Shown in pieces: positions 1-8,768 of a stretch of DNA of 64,000 bases. The stretch covers positions 1 to 64,000 of the forward strand of contig JAHBXO010000021.1 of NCBI GenBank assembly GCA_019636445.1, given 5' to 3'. The stretch is from Gemmataceae bacterium (GTDB lineage Bacteria; Planctomycetota; Planctomycetia; Gemmatales; Gemmataceae). Numbering within the stretch: the first letter of the stretch is position 1; every line of letters begins with the position of its first letter. The position numbers and the translations under genes are program-made. Below the pieces are notes generated by a model that was given only the letters and a program-made list of their open reading frames with translations, did not search any database and was not told the DNA's origin.

Positions 1-270
1 CTGCCCCATCGCCAGCAGTTTCAAGACGAGCTTCTCGTGCGTCACCGGCGGCGTGGCCACGATCGTCGCGTCGAAATCCGTCATCGCGCGCGCCGTGTCG
101 ATCGAGGTGTACGCCACCGCCGCGGGAACCTGGCCCGCGATCTTCTGTGCCGCTTCCGGACGCACATCGACCACCGCGACGAGTTCCGCGTCGGCGTGGT
201 CGGCGAGAACCTGTGCGTAACTGGCGGCGATCCCGCCGGCACCGACGAGGGCGAATCGAATCTTCTTCAT
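1..270 (-). CDS. Gfo/Idh/MocA-family oxidoreductase, N-terminal part
   Basis: Only the first 90 codons are inside the window; the gene runs off the left edge. The protein opens MKKIRFALVGAGGIAASYAQ, a Rossmann beta-alpha-beta with the GxGxxA/G pattern that binds NAD(P), followed by an acidic strand end (VAVVDVRPE) and the VATPPVTHEKL segment typical of this family. Members oxidise or reduce sugars, often nucleotide sugars. It lies 30 bases downstream of a DegT-type aminotransferase on the same strand. An oxidoreductase plus aminotransferase pair commonly makes 3-keto and then 3-amino sugars, so a role in surface-sugar synthesis is inferred. The substrate cannot be told from the fragment. Confidence 0.85.
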   Translation of the reverse strand, partial: MKKIRFALVGAGGIAASYAQVLADHADAELVAVVDVRPEAAQKIAGQVPAAVAYTSIDTARAMTDFDATIVATPPVTHEKLVLKLLAMGQ

Positions 271-300
271 GATGACTCTCGATGGGGCGAATCCGACCGT

Positions 301-1524
301 TCACATCTTCAATCGTTCGGCGCACTCGCGCACGGCCGACGCGATGTAGTCCAGGTGCTCCGCACCGTACTTCTCCGACCACGGCAGCACGAGAACGCCC
401 TCGAGGGCGGCGAACGTGCCGGGGAAGCGCTCGGCCGAATAGTCGACCGCTTCGGGCCGGGCGAGCGGGAACGGCCAGCGGCTGTTGCCGAAGGTCCGTT
501 GCTCCGCGAAGACGGCGCAGCGGAACGCCGGCTTCTGAATGTACCGCGGCGCGCTGGCGATTCCGCGTTCCTTCAGCAGGGCCGCCAGCCCCGGCGCGCC
601 GCCCCGAATCACGTTCGAATCGACGCGCAGGCAATACTTCCAGAACGTGTGCACGGCGCGGGGGTCCTGCCACGGCGTTTCGATCCCCGCGATCCCGTTC
701 AACTTGCGGGTCAGATACGCGGCCGCGTCGACGCGGCTGCGCACCACACCGTCGAGTTTCGCCAGCTGCGCGACCGCCACGGCGCCTTGCAGTTCGCTCA
801 TGCGGCCGTTCAGGGCGATGAAGTAATGATCCGGCTGCGGGTCGCCATAGCCCCACGCCTTGTTCACGAACAGGAAGACTCGCCGTGCGAGCGCCGCGTC
901 GTTCGACACGACGATCCCGCCCTCGCCGGTGGTGACGTGCTTGCCCTGCTGGAGGCTGAAACAGCCAAGCGCGCCGAAGGTGCCGACCGGTTTTCCGTCC
1001 CATGTGGCGCCGAACGCCTGCGAGCAATCTTCGATCACCGGTAGGCCGCGGGCGTTCGCGAGCGCCATGATCGCCGTCATGTCGCACGGGTTGCCGAACA
1101 GGTGCGTGACGACGATCGCCTTCGTCTTCGGCGAGAGTGCCTTTTCGATCGACTCCGCCGTCACGTTGCACGTCCGCGGTTCGACGTCGGCGAAGACCGG
1201 GATGGCACCTTGATAAAGGATCGGCGTGAGCGCGCCCATGTCGGTGATGGACGTGGTGACGAACTCATCGCCAGGTTCCGGATCGATCGCGGCGAAGGCG
1301 GCATGCAGCGCCATCGTGCCGGAGTTCACGGCGATGGCACGCTCCGCACCGATTGCCTTCGCGAAGTCGGTTTCCAACTTCCGGACGAAGTTCCCTTTCG
1401 TGCTCGTGAGCGTGCCGGACCGGATCGCTTCGGAGACGAGCGCGATTTCCTCGTCGCCGAGCGTGCGGCCGGTGGCGTCCTGATCGGAGGGCAGCGGCAA
1501 GGGCGGTCCGGGGCGGTGGCTCAT
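301..1524 (-). CDS. DegT/DnrJ/EryC1/StrS PLP-dependent aminotransferase
   Basis: A 407-residue protein of normal family length. It carries the full DegT/DnrJ/EryC1/StrS pattern: NSGTMALHAA near residue 70, VTHLFGNPCDM with the following IEDCSQAFGA, and LQQGKHVTTGEGG, in which Lys195 should form the Schiff base with pyridoxal phosphate. Family members transfer an amino group from glutamate or glutamine to a keto-sugar nucleotide, or act as dehydratases when the Lys is His; here Lys is kept, so aminotransfer is expected. It sits between a deacetylase-like/GT2 fusion (54 bases upstream) and a Gfo/Idh/MocA oxidoreductase (30 bases downstream), all on the minus strand. They probably form one operon for an amino-sugar in exopolysaccharide or a surface glycan. 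Confidence 0.88.
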   Translation of the reverse strand: MSHRPGPPLPLPSDQDATGRTLGDEEIALVSEAIRSGTLTSTKGNFVRKLETDFAKAIGAERAIAVNSGTMALHAAFAAIDPEPGDEFVTTSITDMGALTPILYQGAIPVFADVEPRTCNVTAESIEKALSPKTKAIVVTHLFGNPCDMTAIMALANARGLPVIEDCSQAFGATWDGKPVGTFGALGCFSLQQGKHVTTGEGGIVVSNDAALARRVFLFVNKAWGYGDPQPDHYFIALNGRMSELQGAVAVAQLAKLDGVVRSRVDAAAYLTRKLNGIAGIETPWQDPRAVHTFWKYCLRVDSNVIRGGAPGLAALLKERGIASAPRYIQKPAFRCAVFAEQRTFGNSRWPFPLARPEAVDYSAERFPGTFAALEGVLVLPWSEKYGAEHLDYIASAVRECAERLKM

Positions 1525-1578
1525 GATGTCGCTCGCGCCGCGCGGGCCGGGGGAGGCCGCGCAGGGAATTCCATTTGG

Positions 1579-3369
1579 TTACGGGATGGCGGTCGTGGTC
1601 GGCTGGGGGGTGGGGATTCGTTCGCGGTGCGCCAGTACGGTCGGTTTGACGTCGGATTCCACCGGCCGGGTCGTGAGGCGCATCCAGGCGAAACGTGCCA
1701 TCAGCCGCAGGTGGCCGACGATGGTCCGCAGTGTCTTCATCTTGGAGCGGCCGAGCAGTCGCACGTTGAGCGTGGCGGGGTGCTCGACGACCGTGCCGCC
1801 GCGCAGGTCGAGTCGGCCGAGCAGTTCGACGACACCGAGGAAGTTGCCGTAGCGCACCGGCAGGTCCTTCACCTGGGAACGACGGTACACACGGAAGCAA
1901 CTGGTGTAGGTATGAAGCTTGTTGCGGAAGATCCGCCGGTAAAGTGCGCTCGCGCCCTTCGATAGGACGAGGCGCCAGCCCGGCACGTTGCGGACTTCGC
2001 CGTCCGGGTGGTACGGCGACGCCGTGACCATGCCGATGCCGGGCTTCAGCTCCGGGATCATCTTCAGCAGTTCGTGCGGGTCGTAGGTGCAATCGGCGTC
2101 CATGGAGCAGACGATCTCCGTCTCGGCCGCTTGGAGACCGGTCATGATCGCACCGGCAACGCCGCGGTTCGTTTGGTGCCGGAGAACCTTGACTTCATTC
2201 CAAGAACGGAAAGTCTTCTCGACAGCGGCCAAGGTCCGGTCCTTGCTGGCGTCGTCCACAAGCAGGAACTTCGGCTCGTATCCTTGCACCCGGAAGGCGC
2301 GGCGGACTTCCGTCAACGTGTTCGCGAGGAACGGGATGACTGGCTCCTCGTTGTAGAGCGGAATGACGATGCTGACCGGCGATCGGAGCCGGGTTTCCAC
2401 CAGCGTGCCCAGATCGATGACCGGCATCGGCGTGGGCGTCGAGACGGTCACGGCTTGATCCGCCGACAGGCCCAGATGGTGGGCGGCCGTGTCGAATCGG
2501 AAGTGCGCGAGGCACTCGGCCACGCGGTCCCGCATCTGGTCCAGGTTCCGGTAGTGGCGCAGGCGCGTCAGCCAGCCGGTGGCCTCGAACCGCGGCTGAT
2601 CCGGGTCGAGTTCCCAAGTGTGGAAATACATCACGAAGGGCGTGTCGTGCTTCGCCTCCCAGTTCCGCACGGTGCGACGGATGAGGAAACGGGGGAACTG
2701 GCGCATCCAGTTGCCGCCGCCGACGGGCACGTCCATGCCGAAGATCCGTGCCGAAGAGATCGGCAACTCGGTGATGGCACCATGCGCGGTTTGCTCCCGA
2801 TGGACGAACTTCCGCCACGGTTCGGCGGAGTAGCTGCGCATCATGGGGCCGACGCTGGAATCGTAGGCGTAGCCCTGCTCGGCGAGAACGTCGAGGGCCC
2901 AGAGGTCGGCGGGGCGGAACCAGCCCTCGGCCGTACGGTAGCCCAACACTCGCCGGCCGCTGGCACGCTCGATCGCGGAACGGGCCCGCGCAAGGTCGTC
3001 GCGGAACTCCTCCGGCGTGAGGTTGCGAATGTCGCGCCAGGCGTAGCCCCGGCTCGCGATCTCGTGGCCCCGCTCCGCGATGGTGCGAATCAGTTCCGGC
3101 CACGCTTCCGCGACGCGACCGAGAACGAAAAAGGTTGCTTTCGCCTGATATTCATCCAGCAGGTAGAGCGTGCGATTGGTCTGGTCGATCAGACGCGATT
3201 CGTAGCGCTGCCACTGGTCGGGTTGAACGAACCGCTGGAACGCGCCGACCTGAAAGTAATCTTCCAGGTTGACGGTCAGGATGTGTCGCCGGCGGTCGTC
3301 GGGCGTGGGCATTCGGGTCCAGCGGGCGGATGGCTCGCGTCGGAGTCGAGGCTTATTTTCAGGCCTCAA
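1579..3369 (-). CDS. Fusion of a degenerate polysaccharide deacetylase domain and a GT2 glycosyltransferase
   Basis: The 596-residue product has two parts. Residues about 30-320 follow the deacetylase/DUF3473 pattern of exopolysaccharide loci (LEDYF, RGHEIAS, LGYRTAEGWFRP, PFVMYFHTWELDPDQPR). Residues about 330-580 are a family 2 glycosyltransferase (SIVIPLYNEE, LLVDDASKDRT, CSMDADCTYDPHEL). In the first half the catalytic residues are changed: the leading Asp of the TVDVEDYF-type motif is Asn34, and the two metal-binding His of the HGYSH-type motif are Arg107 and Trp111. The deacetylase half is therefore probably inactive and may bind glycan. The GT2 half keeps its DxD-like motif. Met20 is a possible alternative start. 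A polyprenyl-phosphate or glycan sugar transferase role is inferred. Confidence 0.85.
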   Translation of the reverse strand: MRPENKPRLRREPSARWTRMPTPDDRRRHILTVNLEDYFQVGAFQRFVQPDQWQRYESRLIDQTNRTLYLLDEYQAKATFFVLGRVAEAWPELIRTIAERGHEIASRGYAWRDIRNLTPEEFRDDLARARSAIERASGRRVLGYRTAEGWFRPADLWALDVLAEQGYAYDSSVGPMMRSYSAEPWRKFVHREQTAHGAITELPISSARIFGMDVPVGGGNWMRQFPRFLIRRTVRNWEAKHDTPFVMYFHTWELDPDQPRFEATGWLTRLRHYRNLDQMRDRVAECLAHFRFDTAAHHLGLSADQAVTVSTPTPMPVIDLGTLVETRLRSPVSIVIPLYNEEPVIPFLANTLTEVRRAFRVQGYEPKFLLVDDASKDRTLAAVEKTFRSWNEVKVLRHQTNRGVAGAIMTGLQAAETEIVCSMDADCTYDPHELLKMIPELKPGIGMVTASPYHPDGEVRNVPGWRLVLSKGASALYRRIFRNKLHTYTSCFRVYRRSQVKDLPVRYGNFLGVVELLGRLDLRGGTVVEHPATLNVRLLGRSKMKTLRTIVGHLRLMARFAWMRLTTRPVESDVKPTVLAHRERIPTPQPTTTAIP

Positions 3370-3462
3370 TTTCGCGTCGCGTCGCTTACGGCAATCCTAG
3401 TCCGCGTTCCCGCGATGAGCAACTTTCCGACACGGTTACCGGTCGAACTTGCCCGGAAATCG

Positions 3463-3489
3463 AAAAACGCGGGGGATCGCTCCCCCGCG
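3463..3489 (-). terminator. Rho-independent terminator after the 533-residue secreted protein gene
   Basis: Read on the minus strand there is a perfect 9-bp stem, CGCGGGGGA and TCCCCCGCG, with a 4-base loop, followed at once by five T. It starts 25 bases after the stop codon at 3514. It should stop transcription before the deacetylase-GT2 operon that follows on the same strand. Confidence 0.85.
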
Positions 3490-3513
3490 TCGTAGGCGAT
3501 CGGTTGACCGTGG

Positions 3514-5115
3514 TTATGATTCGGCCTTCTTCTTTTGCAGCAGCGCAAGGAACTTCGCGGCCCGGCCCTTGATCGTGAAGTTCACCTTCAGCTCATCGCC
3601 TCCGGTCACGCTCAGCGTAATCGTGTCCTTACCGGCGGGTTTGCCGTCGGCGAAGACTTCCTGATTGAGGACCTTGAAGATCTCCGCCTTCGTCTGTGGT
3701 TCGACGATCGGCATCAACCGGGCCACGCTCGTCTCGAAAGCGATGATCGGCGTGGTGCCCGCGGGCGCGGCGGCCAGCTTCTTGACCGCGGCGTTGCCAG
3801 GGGCGAAGCCGACCACAAGCAGATCGTCAGCGGTGGACAGCCAGAGACGGCTCGCGCCGAACAAACGCTCCGCCTCCGCTTGTACCGGCGGGACGATTTC
3901 GTGGAGGTTCGCCGCGCCGATCTTCTCCACGTCGAACTTTACCTTGGCTTGTCCTTCCGGAATGAACGGCGCGAACTCCTTCAGGAGCGCTTCGATCCCT
4001 TTACCGGAGGCCACACGCAGGGCCGCGAGGACTTCGTGCTTGCCGTCCGCCGTCGGCGTCAGCGCCGCGCCGAGTTCCAGAATGCCCGATTTCAAGCTCG
4101 GTTCGAGTGCGTCGAACACCTTCTTCGCCGCGTCCCGGTCGTTCCCCTTCGCGTTCTCCAGCCCCTCGGCGATCAACAGGTCGACCAGTTCGCCGTATTT
4201 CTTCTTCATGCCCTCGGGCACCTGCACGTTGACAGCCAGCGACACGATCGCGTCCTTGGCCGCCGCCGTCGGGGCAACCGCCTTGCGGCCGGAATAGCCC
4301 GCGAGGAGCTTGTTCAGGTCGGTGCTCGGCTTGCCGCCGAACGAGAATTGCAAACCGATATCGTCGGTCTTCGGGTCGATGTTCAGCTTGAGGCTCGCGG
4401 TCTTGCCGTCGCCGAGGATCGCCGCGACGCCATCGAAGGTCGCGTCCAAGGCCAGCGCCTTCGCTTTCGATTCCGCCGGGGTCTTCGCCGGCTTGGCCTT
4501 TTCGTCCGCGAGTTTCAACTCCAGTTGTCCCAGCACCGTCTTGCGGACTTCCATCGGAATCCGATCAAGATGCACCGACAGCGCGAGGATGGCCGACTCC
4601 GGCTTCGCGAAGAACTCCTTCGGATCGAGGATCGCGTTTCCTTCCAGGGCCGCTTTGTTGTGGACCGTGACGCCGACGTAGCCCTTGTGGAACTTGAAGT
4701 AAACCTTTGGTGGCACGCCCGGCACGTTGATCGAATAGATGTCGTCCTCGCCTTTGTCTGGCGTGAGGTTCAGCTTGCCGGTGAGGAGGTTCAGGAACGC
4801 CTTCTCGTCGCCGACGGGCACGAGTACTACCATCGGGCTGTCGATGACGGCCGGGGTCATGGTGGCGTAGAAGCCGATCGGTTTCGTGATGTCGATCCCT
4901 TCGATGACGCCCTTCTTGCCGGCCATCGCTTCGACGAACTTGGCGCCTTGTTCGGCCTGCTCGCCCTGGCCGGCGAGGTCGCCGAGGTATTCCGCCAGCG
5001 GGAGCAGGTCCTTGATCGCCTTGATCCGGAGTTCGACCGTGGGCTCCGCGGCGCGCAGGGCGGGTGCCGGTAGCGACACGACGGCGGCGAGCGCCAGTAT
5101 CAGCAGTTTTCGCAT
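3514..5115 (-). CDS. Secreted protein of unknown function, 533 residues
   Basis: I do not recognise the family. The chosen start at 5115 gives a clean Sec signal peptide (MRKLLILALAAVVSLPAPALRAAEP, cleavage probably after ALRA or RAA); the frame is open further upstream but that extension lacks a signal. The mature protein has no Cys-rich or catalytic motif. It contains two similar stretches of long beta strands mixed with Lys/Glu/Ala-rich helices, and a Lys-rich tail that ends QKKKAES. It resembles the large families of secreted paralogues found in planctomycetes. It is transcribed alone: a terminator follows, and the gene upstream (argH) is divergent, with 141 bases between the two starts for both promoters. 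Confidence 0.7.
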   Translation of the reverse strand: MRKLLILALAAVVSLPAPALRAAEPTVELRIKAIKDLLPLAEYLGDLAGQGEQAEQGAKFVEAMAGKKGVIEGIDITKPIGFYATMTPAVIDSPMVVLVPVGDEKAFLNLLTGKLNLTPDKGEDDIYSINVPGVPPKVYFKFHKGYVGVTVHNKAALEGNAILDPKEFFAKPESAILALSVHLDRIPMEVRKTVLGQLELKLADEKAKPAKTPAESKAKALALDATFDGVAAILGDGKTASLKLNIDPKTDDIGLQFSFGGKPSTDLNKLLAGYSGRKAVAPTAAAKDAIVSLAVNVQVPEGMKKKYGELVDLLIAEGLENAKGNDRDAAKKVFDALEPSLKSGILELGAALTPTADGKHEVLAALRVASGKGIEALLKEFAPFIPEGQAKVKFDVEKIGAANLHEIVPPVQAEAERLFGASRLWLSTADDLLVVGFAPGNAAVKKLAAAPAGTTPIIAFETSVARLMPIVEPQTKAEIFKVLNQEVFADGKPAGKDTITLSVTGGDELKVNFTIKGRAAKFLALLQKKKAES

Positions 5116-5256
5116 CGAAAATCCTCGTGGGCGGGTGATGGCGGAAATGATACCCATCCCGATCGGTTTCGGTGTCAGATTCTGCCGTTTTCCCCGATTC
5201 GCCACCGCCAGCGGAACTCCGTAAACCAAGGGGACAAAAACATCCGGGACCACACG

Positions 5257-6633
5257 ATGAGCCAGAAGACTTGGGGCGGGCGATTCGACGGCAGCACGGA
5301 CGCCCGCGTGGAGGCGTTCACGGAGTCGATCAGCTTCGACAAGCGATTGTACAGGCACGACATCCGCGCCAGCCAGGCGCACGCCGGCATGCTCGCCGAG
5401 GTGGGGCTGCTGACGCCGGCCGAGGCTGATCGGATCCTCGTCGCGCTCGACGAGATCGGCTCGGAGATCGAGGCCGGCCGAATGGAATACTCGATCTCAC
5501 TCGAAGACATCCACACGCACATCGAGCGGGCGCTCATCGCGAAGCTCGGCGACGTCGGGCGCAAGCTGCACACCGCGCGAAGCCGGAACGACCAGATCGT
5601 GACGGACGTGAAGCTCTGGACGCGCGACGCCATTGACGACCTTGACGGCCTGCTCAAAGACCTGCAGAAGGCGTTCGTCGACTCGGCCGAGCGCGAGCGC
5701 GGCGTCGTGATCCCCGGCTACACGCACCTCCAGCGCGCCCAGCCGGTGCTGGCGGCGCACTACTTCCTCGCCTATGCGGAGAAGTTCCAGCGCGACCGCG
5801 AGCGCCTCGCCGACACGCGCAAGCGCGTCAACGTCCTCCCCCTCGGCGCGGCCGCACTCGCCGGCACGAGCCTCCCCATCGACCGCGAATCGGTCCGCCA
5901 GAAGCTCGGTTTCGATTCCGTCGCCCGCAACAGCCTCGATGTCTCCAGCGACCGCGACTTCCTGATTGAGTTTGTTTTCGACCTCTCGATGATCGCCACG
6001 CACCTGAGCGGTTGGGCGGAGGAGTGGGTGATCTGGAGCACGACGGAATTCAACTTCCTCGACCTGCCGGACGCGTTCTGTACCGGGTCGAGCATCATGC
6101 CGCACAAGAAGAACCCGGACGTGCTGGAACTGACTCGCGGCAAGTCGGCTCGCGTGATCGGCTGCCTGCAACAACTCTTCGTACTGCTGAAGGGCCTGCC
6201 GCTGGCGTACAACCGCGATCTCCAGGAAGACAAAACGGCGCTGTTCGACGCCTTCGATACGGTGGCCGGGATGCTCGCCGTGGCCGCGCCGCTCGTGGCG
6301 CAGACGAAGCTCCGCCATGAGGCCATCGCGAGCCGGATCGAGGAGGGTTTCCTGGACGCGACGACGCTGATGGAGTTCTTCATCGCGAGGGGGGTGCCGA
6401 TGCGCTCGGCGCATGAAGCCGTCGGCAAGCTCGTCCGCCGCTGCGAGCAGGAGCGCTGTCGGCTCGCGCAGCTCCCGCCGACGGCGTTCGAGGAGGCGTG
6501 CCCCGACATCGGAACCGAGATCCACGGCGTGTTGGGCGTCGCGAACGCGCTGGCCGCATTCAAGAGCTACGGTTCGACCGCCCCGGTGGAGGTGGAGCGT
6601 CAGTTGCGGGAGTGGCGGGAGCGGGTAGGATAG
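5257..6633 (+). CDS. argH: Argininosuccinate lyase
   Basis: This enzyme splits argininosuccinate into arginine and fumarate, the last step of arginine synthesis, in the cytoplasm. The 458-residue length is standard. Visible signatures are the start MSQKTWGGRF, TARSRNDQ near residue 110, GYTHLQRAQP near 155, and the fumarase/aspartase superfamily loop GSSIMPHKKNPD, with catalytic Ser at 278-279. It is the first gene of a run of four on the plus strand (argH, small protein, retropepsin-like protease, lysA) with gaps of 19, 7 and 5 bases, so they are probably co-transcribed. No riboswitch or operator is evident in the 141 bases upstream. Confidence 0.97.
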   Translation: MSQKTWGGRFDGSTDARVEAFTESISFDKRLYRHDIRASQAHAGMLAEVGLLTPAEADRILVALDEIGSEIEAGRMEYSISLEDIHTHIERALIAKLGDVGRKLHTARSRNDQIVTDVKLWTRDAIDDLDGLLKDLQKAFVDSAERERGVVIPGYTHLQRAQPVLAAHYFLAYAEKFQRDRERLADTRKRVNVLPLGAAALAGTSLPIDRESVRQKLGFDSVARNSLDVSSDRDFLIEFVFDLSMIATHLSGWAEEWVIWSTTEFNFLDLPDAFCTGSSIMPHKKNPDVLELTRGKSARVIGCLQQLFVLLKGLPLAYNRDLQEDKTALFDAFDTVAGMLAVAAPLVAQTKLRHEAIASRIEEGFLDATTLMEFFIARGVPMRSAHEAVGKLVRRCEQERCRLAQLPPTAFEEACPDIGTEIHGVLGVANALAAFKSYGSTAPVEVERQLREWRERVG

Positions 6634-6652
6634 GGCATAGGAGGAACGAGCC

Positions 6653-6955
6653 ATGATTCGCGTCGTAGGCGATCTGTCGAAGCTGCCGATGCCGACGGTG
6701 GACTGGGAAGGTCCTGTGCCTGAACAGATTGCGAAAGCGTTCGGGCCGGGTAGTACGTTTCGGAACAACGTGGAATGGTTTGAATCGCACGCTTCCGCCA
6801 TCTTCGAACAACACCCCGACATGCAATACTGTGTTGCCGGTCGAGAATTGTTCGTCGCCGAAACACGGAGAAGGGCTATCGCGCTGGCGGAAGCCAAGCA
6901 CCCGGGCGAAAAAGGGTTTGTTTACGCCCCGGTTCTCCCTCGGCGTCGAGGGTAA
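6653..6955 (+). CDS. Small protein, DUF5678-like
   Basis: A 100-residue protein with no signal peptide or membrane segment. The C-terminal half (EWFESHASAIFEQHP, CVAGRELFVAETRRRAIALAEAKHPGEKGFV) resembles the short DUF5678-type domain often encoded next to clan AA aspartic proteases; this is recognition by pattern only. A strong ribosome binding site (AGGAGG, 8 bases before the ATG) fixes the start. The next gene, 7 bases downstream, encodes a retropepsin-like protease. The pair could be an inhibitor or partner and its protease, or the small protein could be a substrate. No function is established. Confidence 0.7.
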   Translation: MIRVVGDLSKLPMPTVDWEGPVPEQIAKAFGPGSTFRNNVEWFESHASAIFEQHPDMQYCVAGRELFVAETRRRAIALAEAKHPGEKGFVYAPVLPRRRG

Positions 6956-6962
6956 TCCCGTC

Positions 6963-7400
6963 ATGTTGTTTCATGGGAGTTGGTTCCTCGCGCCGGATCG
7001 CGTCCTGCGGCCGATCATCAAGGCATACCTGTTCGCGTCAGACGGAAGCAGTTGCATTATCCCCTTCATGGTCGATTCTGGGGCGGATCGTACGGTCTTC
7101 TCGGCCGAAGCTCTCGACGCCATCGGCATCGAATGGCCAGAAGCCACCGACCTTCAACTCGAAGGCGTAGGTGGGAGAGCACGCGTCGTGAACGTCGATC
7201 TGGCAATCTATCTGACCCGAGAGATGGGAAATATGATACGGTTCAACGGGCCCTACCTCGGATTTCCCGAACCGAACGACCTCGAAATCTCGATCCTCGG
7301 CCGCGATCTCCTCAACAACTTTGCCGTCATACTGGACCGAAAGAAAGAAGTCGTCGTGCTCGTTGCACCCATCCACACCTATTCCATCCAGGAACCCTGA
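6963..7400 (+). CDS. Retropepsin-like aspartic protease (clan AA)
   Basis: A 145-residue single-domain protein. It has the retropepsin active-site motif FMVDSGADRTVFSAEAL near residues 34-50, a flap-like glycine turn (LEGVGGRARVV), and the late hydrophobic-Gly motif ISILGRDLLNNF near 115-127. One copy of DSGA means it must act as a homodimer, as in retroviral protease. No signal peptide is seen, so it is cytoplasmic. The start is the ATG at 6963; the frame is open upstream but only as overlap with the preceding small gene. It sits between a DUF5678-like gene and lysA in the argH operon. The substrate is unknown. Confidence 0.82.
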   Translation: MLFHGSWFLAPDRVLRPIIKAYLFASDGSSCIIPFMVDSGADRTVFSAEALDAIGIEWPEATDLQLEGVGGRARVVNVDLAIYLTREMGNMIRFNGPYLGFPEPNDLEISILGRDLLNNFAVILDRKKEVVVLVAPIHTYSIQEP

Positions 7401-7405
7401 CGCAC

Positions 7406-8695
7406 ATGGACCACTTTGCCTACCGTCACCGCTCGCTCTATTGCGAAGACGTGCCCGTCGCCGAACTCGCGCGGGAATACGGCACGCCGCTGTACCTCTA
7501 CAGCGAGGCCACCCTCGTCCATCACTTGACGCAGATCCAAACCGCCTTCGCCGAGGCGAAGCCGATCATCTGCTACAGCATCAAGGCGAACGGGAACCTC
7601 AGCATCGCGCGGCTCATGGGCCAGCATGGTGCAGGGTTCGACGTGACCTCCGGCGGCGAGTTCTTTCGTGCCCAGAAGGCCGGCCCGGCCGACGCGAAGA
7701 TCGTCTTCGCCGGGGTCGGCAAGACCGACGCCGAAATCCGCTATGCCCTCGAAAACGGTGTCTACCTCTTCGACGTCGAGAGCGAGCAGGAACTGCACGC
7801 CATCGGCCGCGTCGCCGAGTCGATGAAGGTCCTCGCGAGCGTGGCGCTGCGCGTGAACCCGGACCTGCCGCCGAAGACGCACGTCAAAACCGATACATCC
7901 GTCAAAGGCGTCAAATTCGGACTCGATATCGAAACGGTGTTGGATGTGGCCCGGGGCGTCGTCGGTCACAAGCATCTGACGGTCGCCGGGCTGCACATGC
8001 ACCTTGGCTCGCCGATCCTTTCCGCCGAGCCGTACCGCCTCGGATGCGAAAAGGGCGTGAAGCTGATCGCCGAACTGCGCAAACAAGGGCACAACGTCAC
8101 CGTTCTGAACATGGGCGGCGGCTTCGGCATCCACTACCGCAAGCAGGAAGCCCTGCCGGCGAGCGAATTCGCGAAAGTGATCCTGCCTGCCGTGAAGGAG
8201 ACGGGCTGCCAGCTCGTGCTCGAGCCGGGCCGTTTCATCGTCGGAAATGCTGGGATCCTCGTGTCGAGCGTGCTCTTCACCAAGGAAACCGGGGGCAAAC
8301 GTTACGTCATCCAGGACGCCGCGATGAACGATCTCATCCGGCCGACGCTCTACGATTCGTTCCACCGTATCTGGCCCGTGACCCCGAAGGATGACGTACC
8401 GGAGAAGCCGGACGACTTCGAAGCCGCGATCCCTGGAACACTGCCTCAGGACGTCGTCGGACCGGTCTGTGAGTCCGGGGACTTCCTCGCGAAGGCGCGG
8501 AACCTTCCGACGCTGCAACGGGGCGATCTGCTCGCGGTCTTCAGCGCCGGGGCGTACGGCATGGCGATGGCGTCGAACTACAACGCGCGGTGCCGCGCGG
8601 CCGAAGTTCTCGTTACAGGTCATACACACCGACTTATCCGACGCCGGGAAACCTACTCGGACCTGGTCGCGTGCGAAGTTGATTGCTTGAAGTAG
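7406..8695 (+). CDS. lysA: Diaminopimelate decarboxylase
   Basis: This enzyme decarboxylates meso-diaminopimelate to L-lysine with pyridoxal phosphate. The 429-residue product has the fold III signatures: CYSIKANGN with PLP-Lys60, GFDVTSGGEF, GLHMHLGSPI, NMGGGFGIHY, LEPGRFIVGNAG and the C-terminal CESGDFLAK, whose Cys completes the active site of the dimer. The start at 7406 follows the protease stop by 5 bases; the frame is open upstream to 6980, but that part overlaps the protease gene and has no family match. It closes the four-gene argH run, so arginine and lysine synthesis share a transcript here. Confidence 0.96.
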   Translation: MDHFAYRHRSLYCEDVPVAELAREYGTPLYLYSEATLVHHLTQIQTAFAEAKPIICYSIKANGNLSIARLMGQHGAGFDVTSGGEFFRAQKAGPADAKIVFAGVGKTDAEIRYALENGVYLFDVESEQELHAIGRVAESMKVLASVALRVNPDLPPKTHVKTDTSVKGVKFGLDIETVLDVARGVVGHKHLTVAGLHMHLGSPILSAEPYRLGCEKGVKLIAELRKQGHNVTVLNMGGGFGIHYRKQEALPASEFAKVILPAVKETGCQLVLEPGRFIVGNAGILVSSVLFTKETGGKRYVIQDAAMNDLIRPTLYDSFHRIWPVTPKDDVPEKPDDFEAAIPGTLPQDVVGPVCESGDFLAKARNLPTLQRGDLLAVFSAGAYGMAMASNYNARCRAAEVLVTGHTHRLIRRRETYSDLVACEVDCLK

Positions 8696-8768
8696 CCCCG
8701 GCGCGCACAATGCACGAATCCCCTGCGCGGTTCCGCGCCGGGGGTACGCCCATTCGGAGGACATCCCG

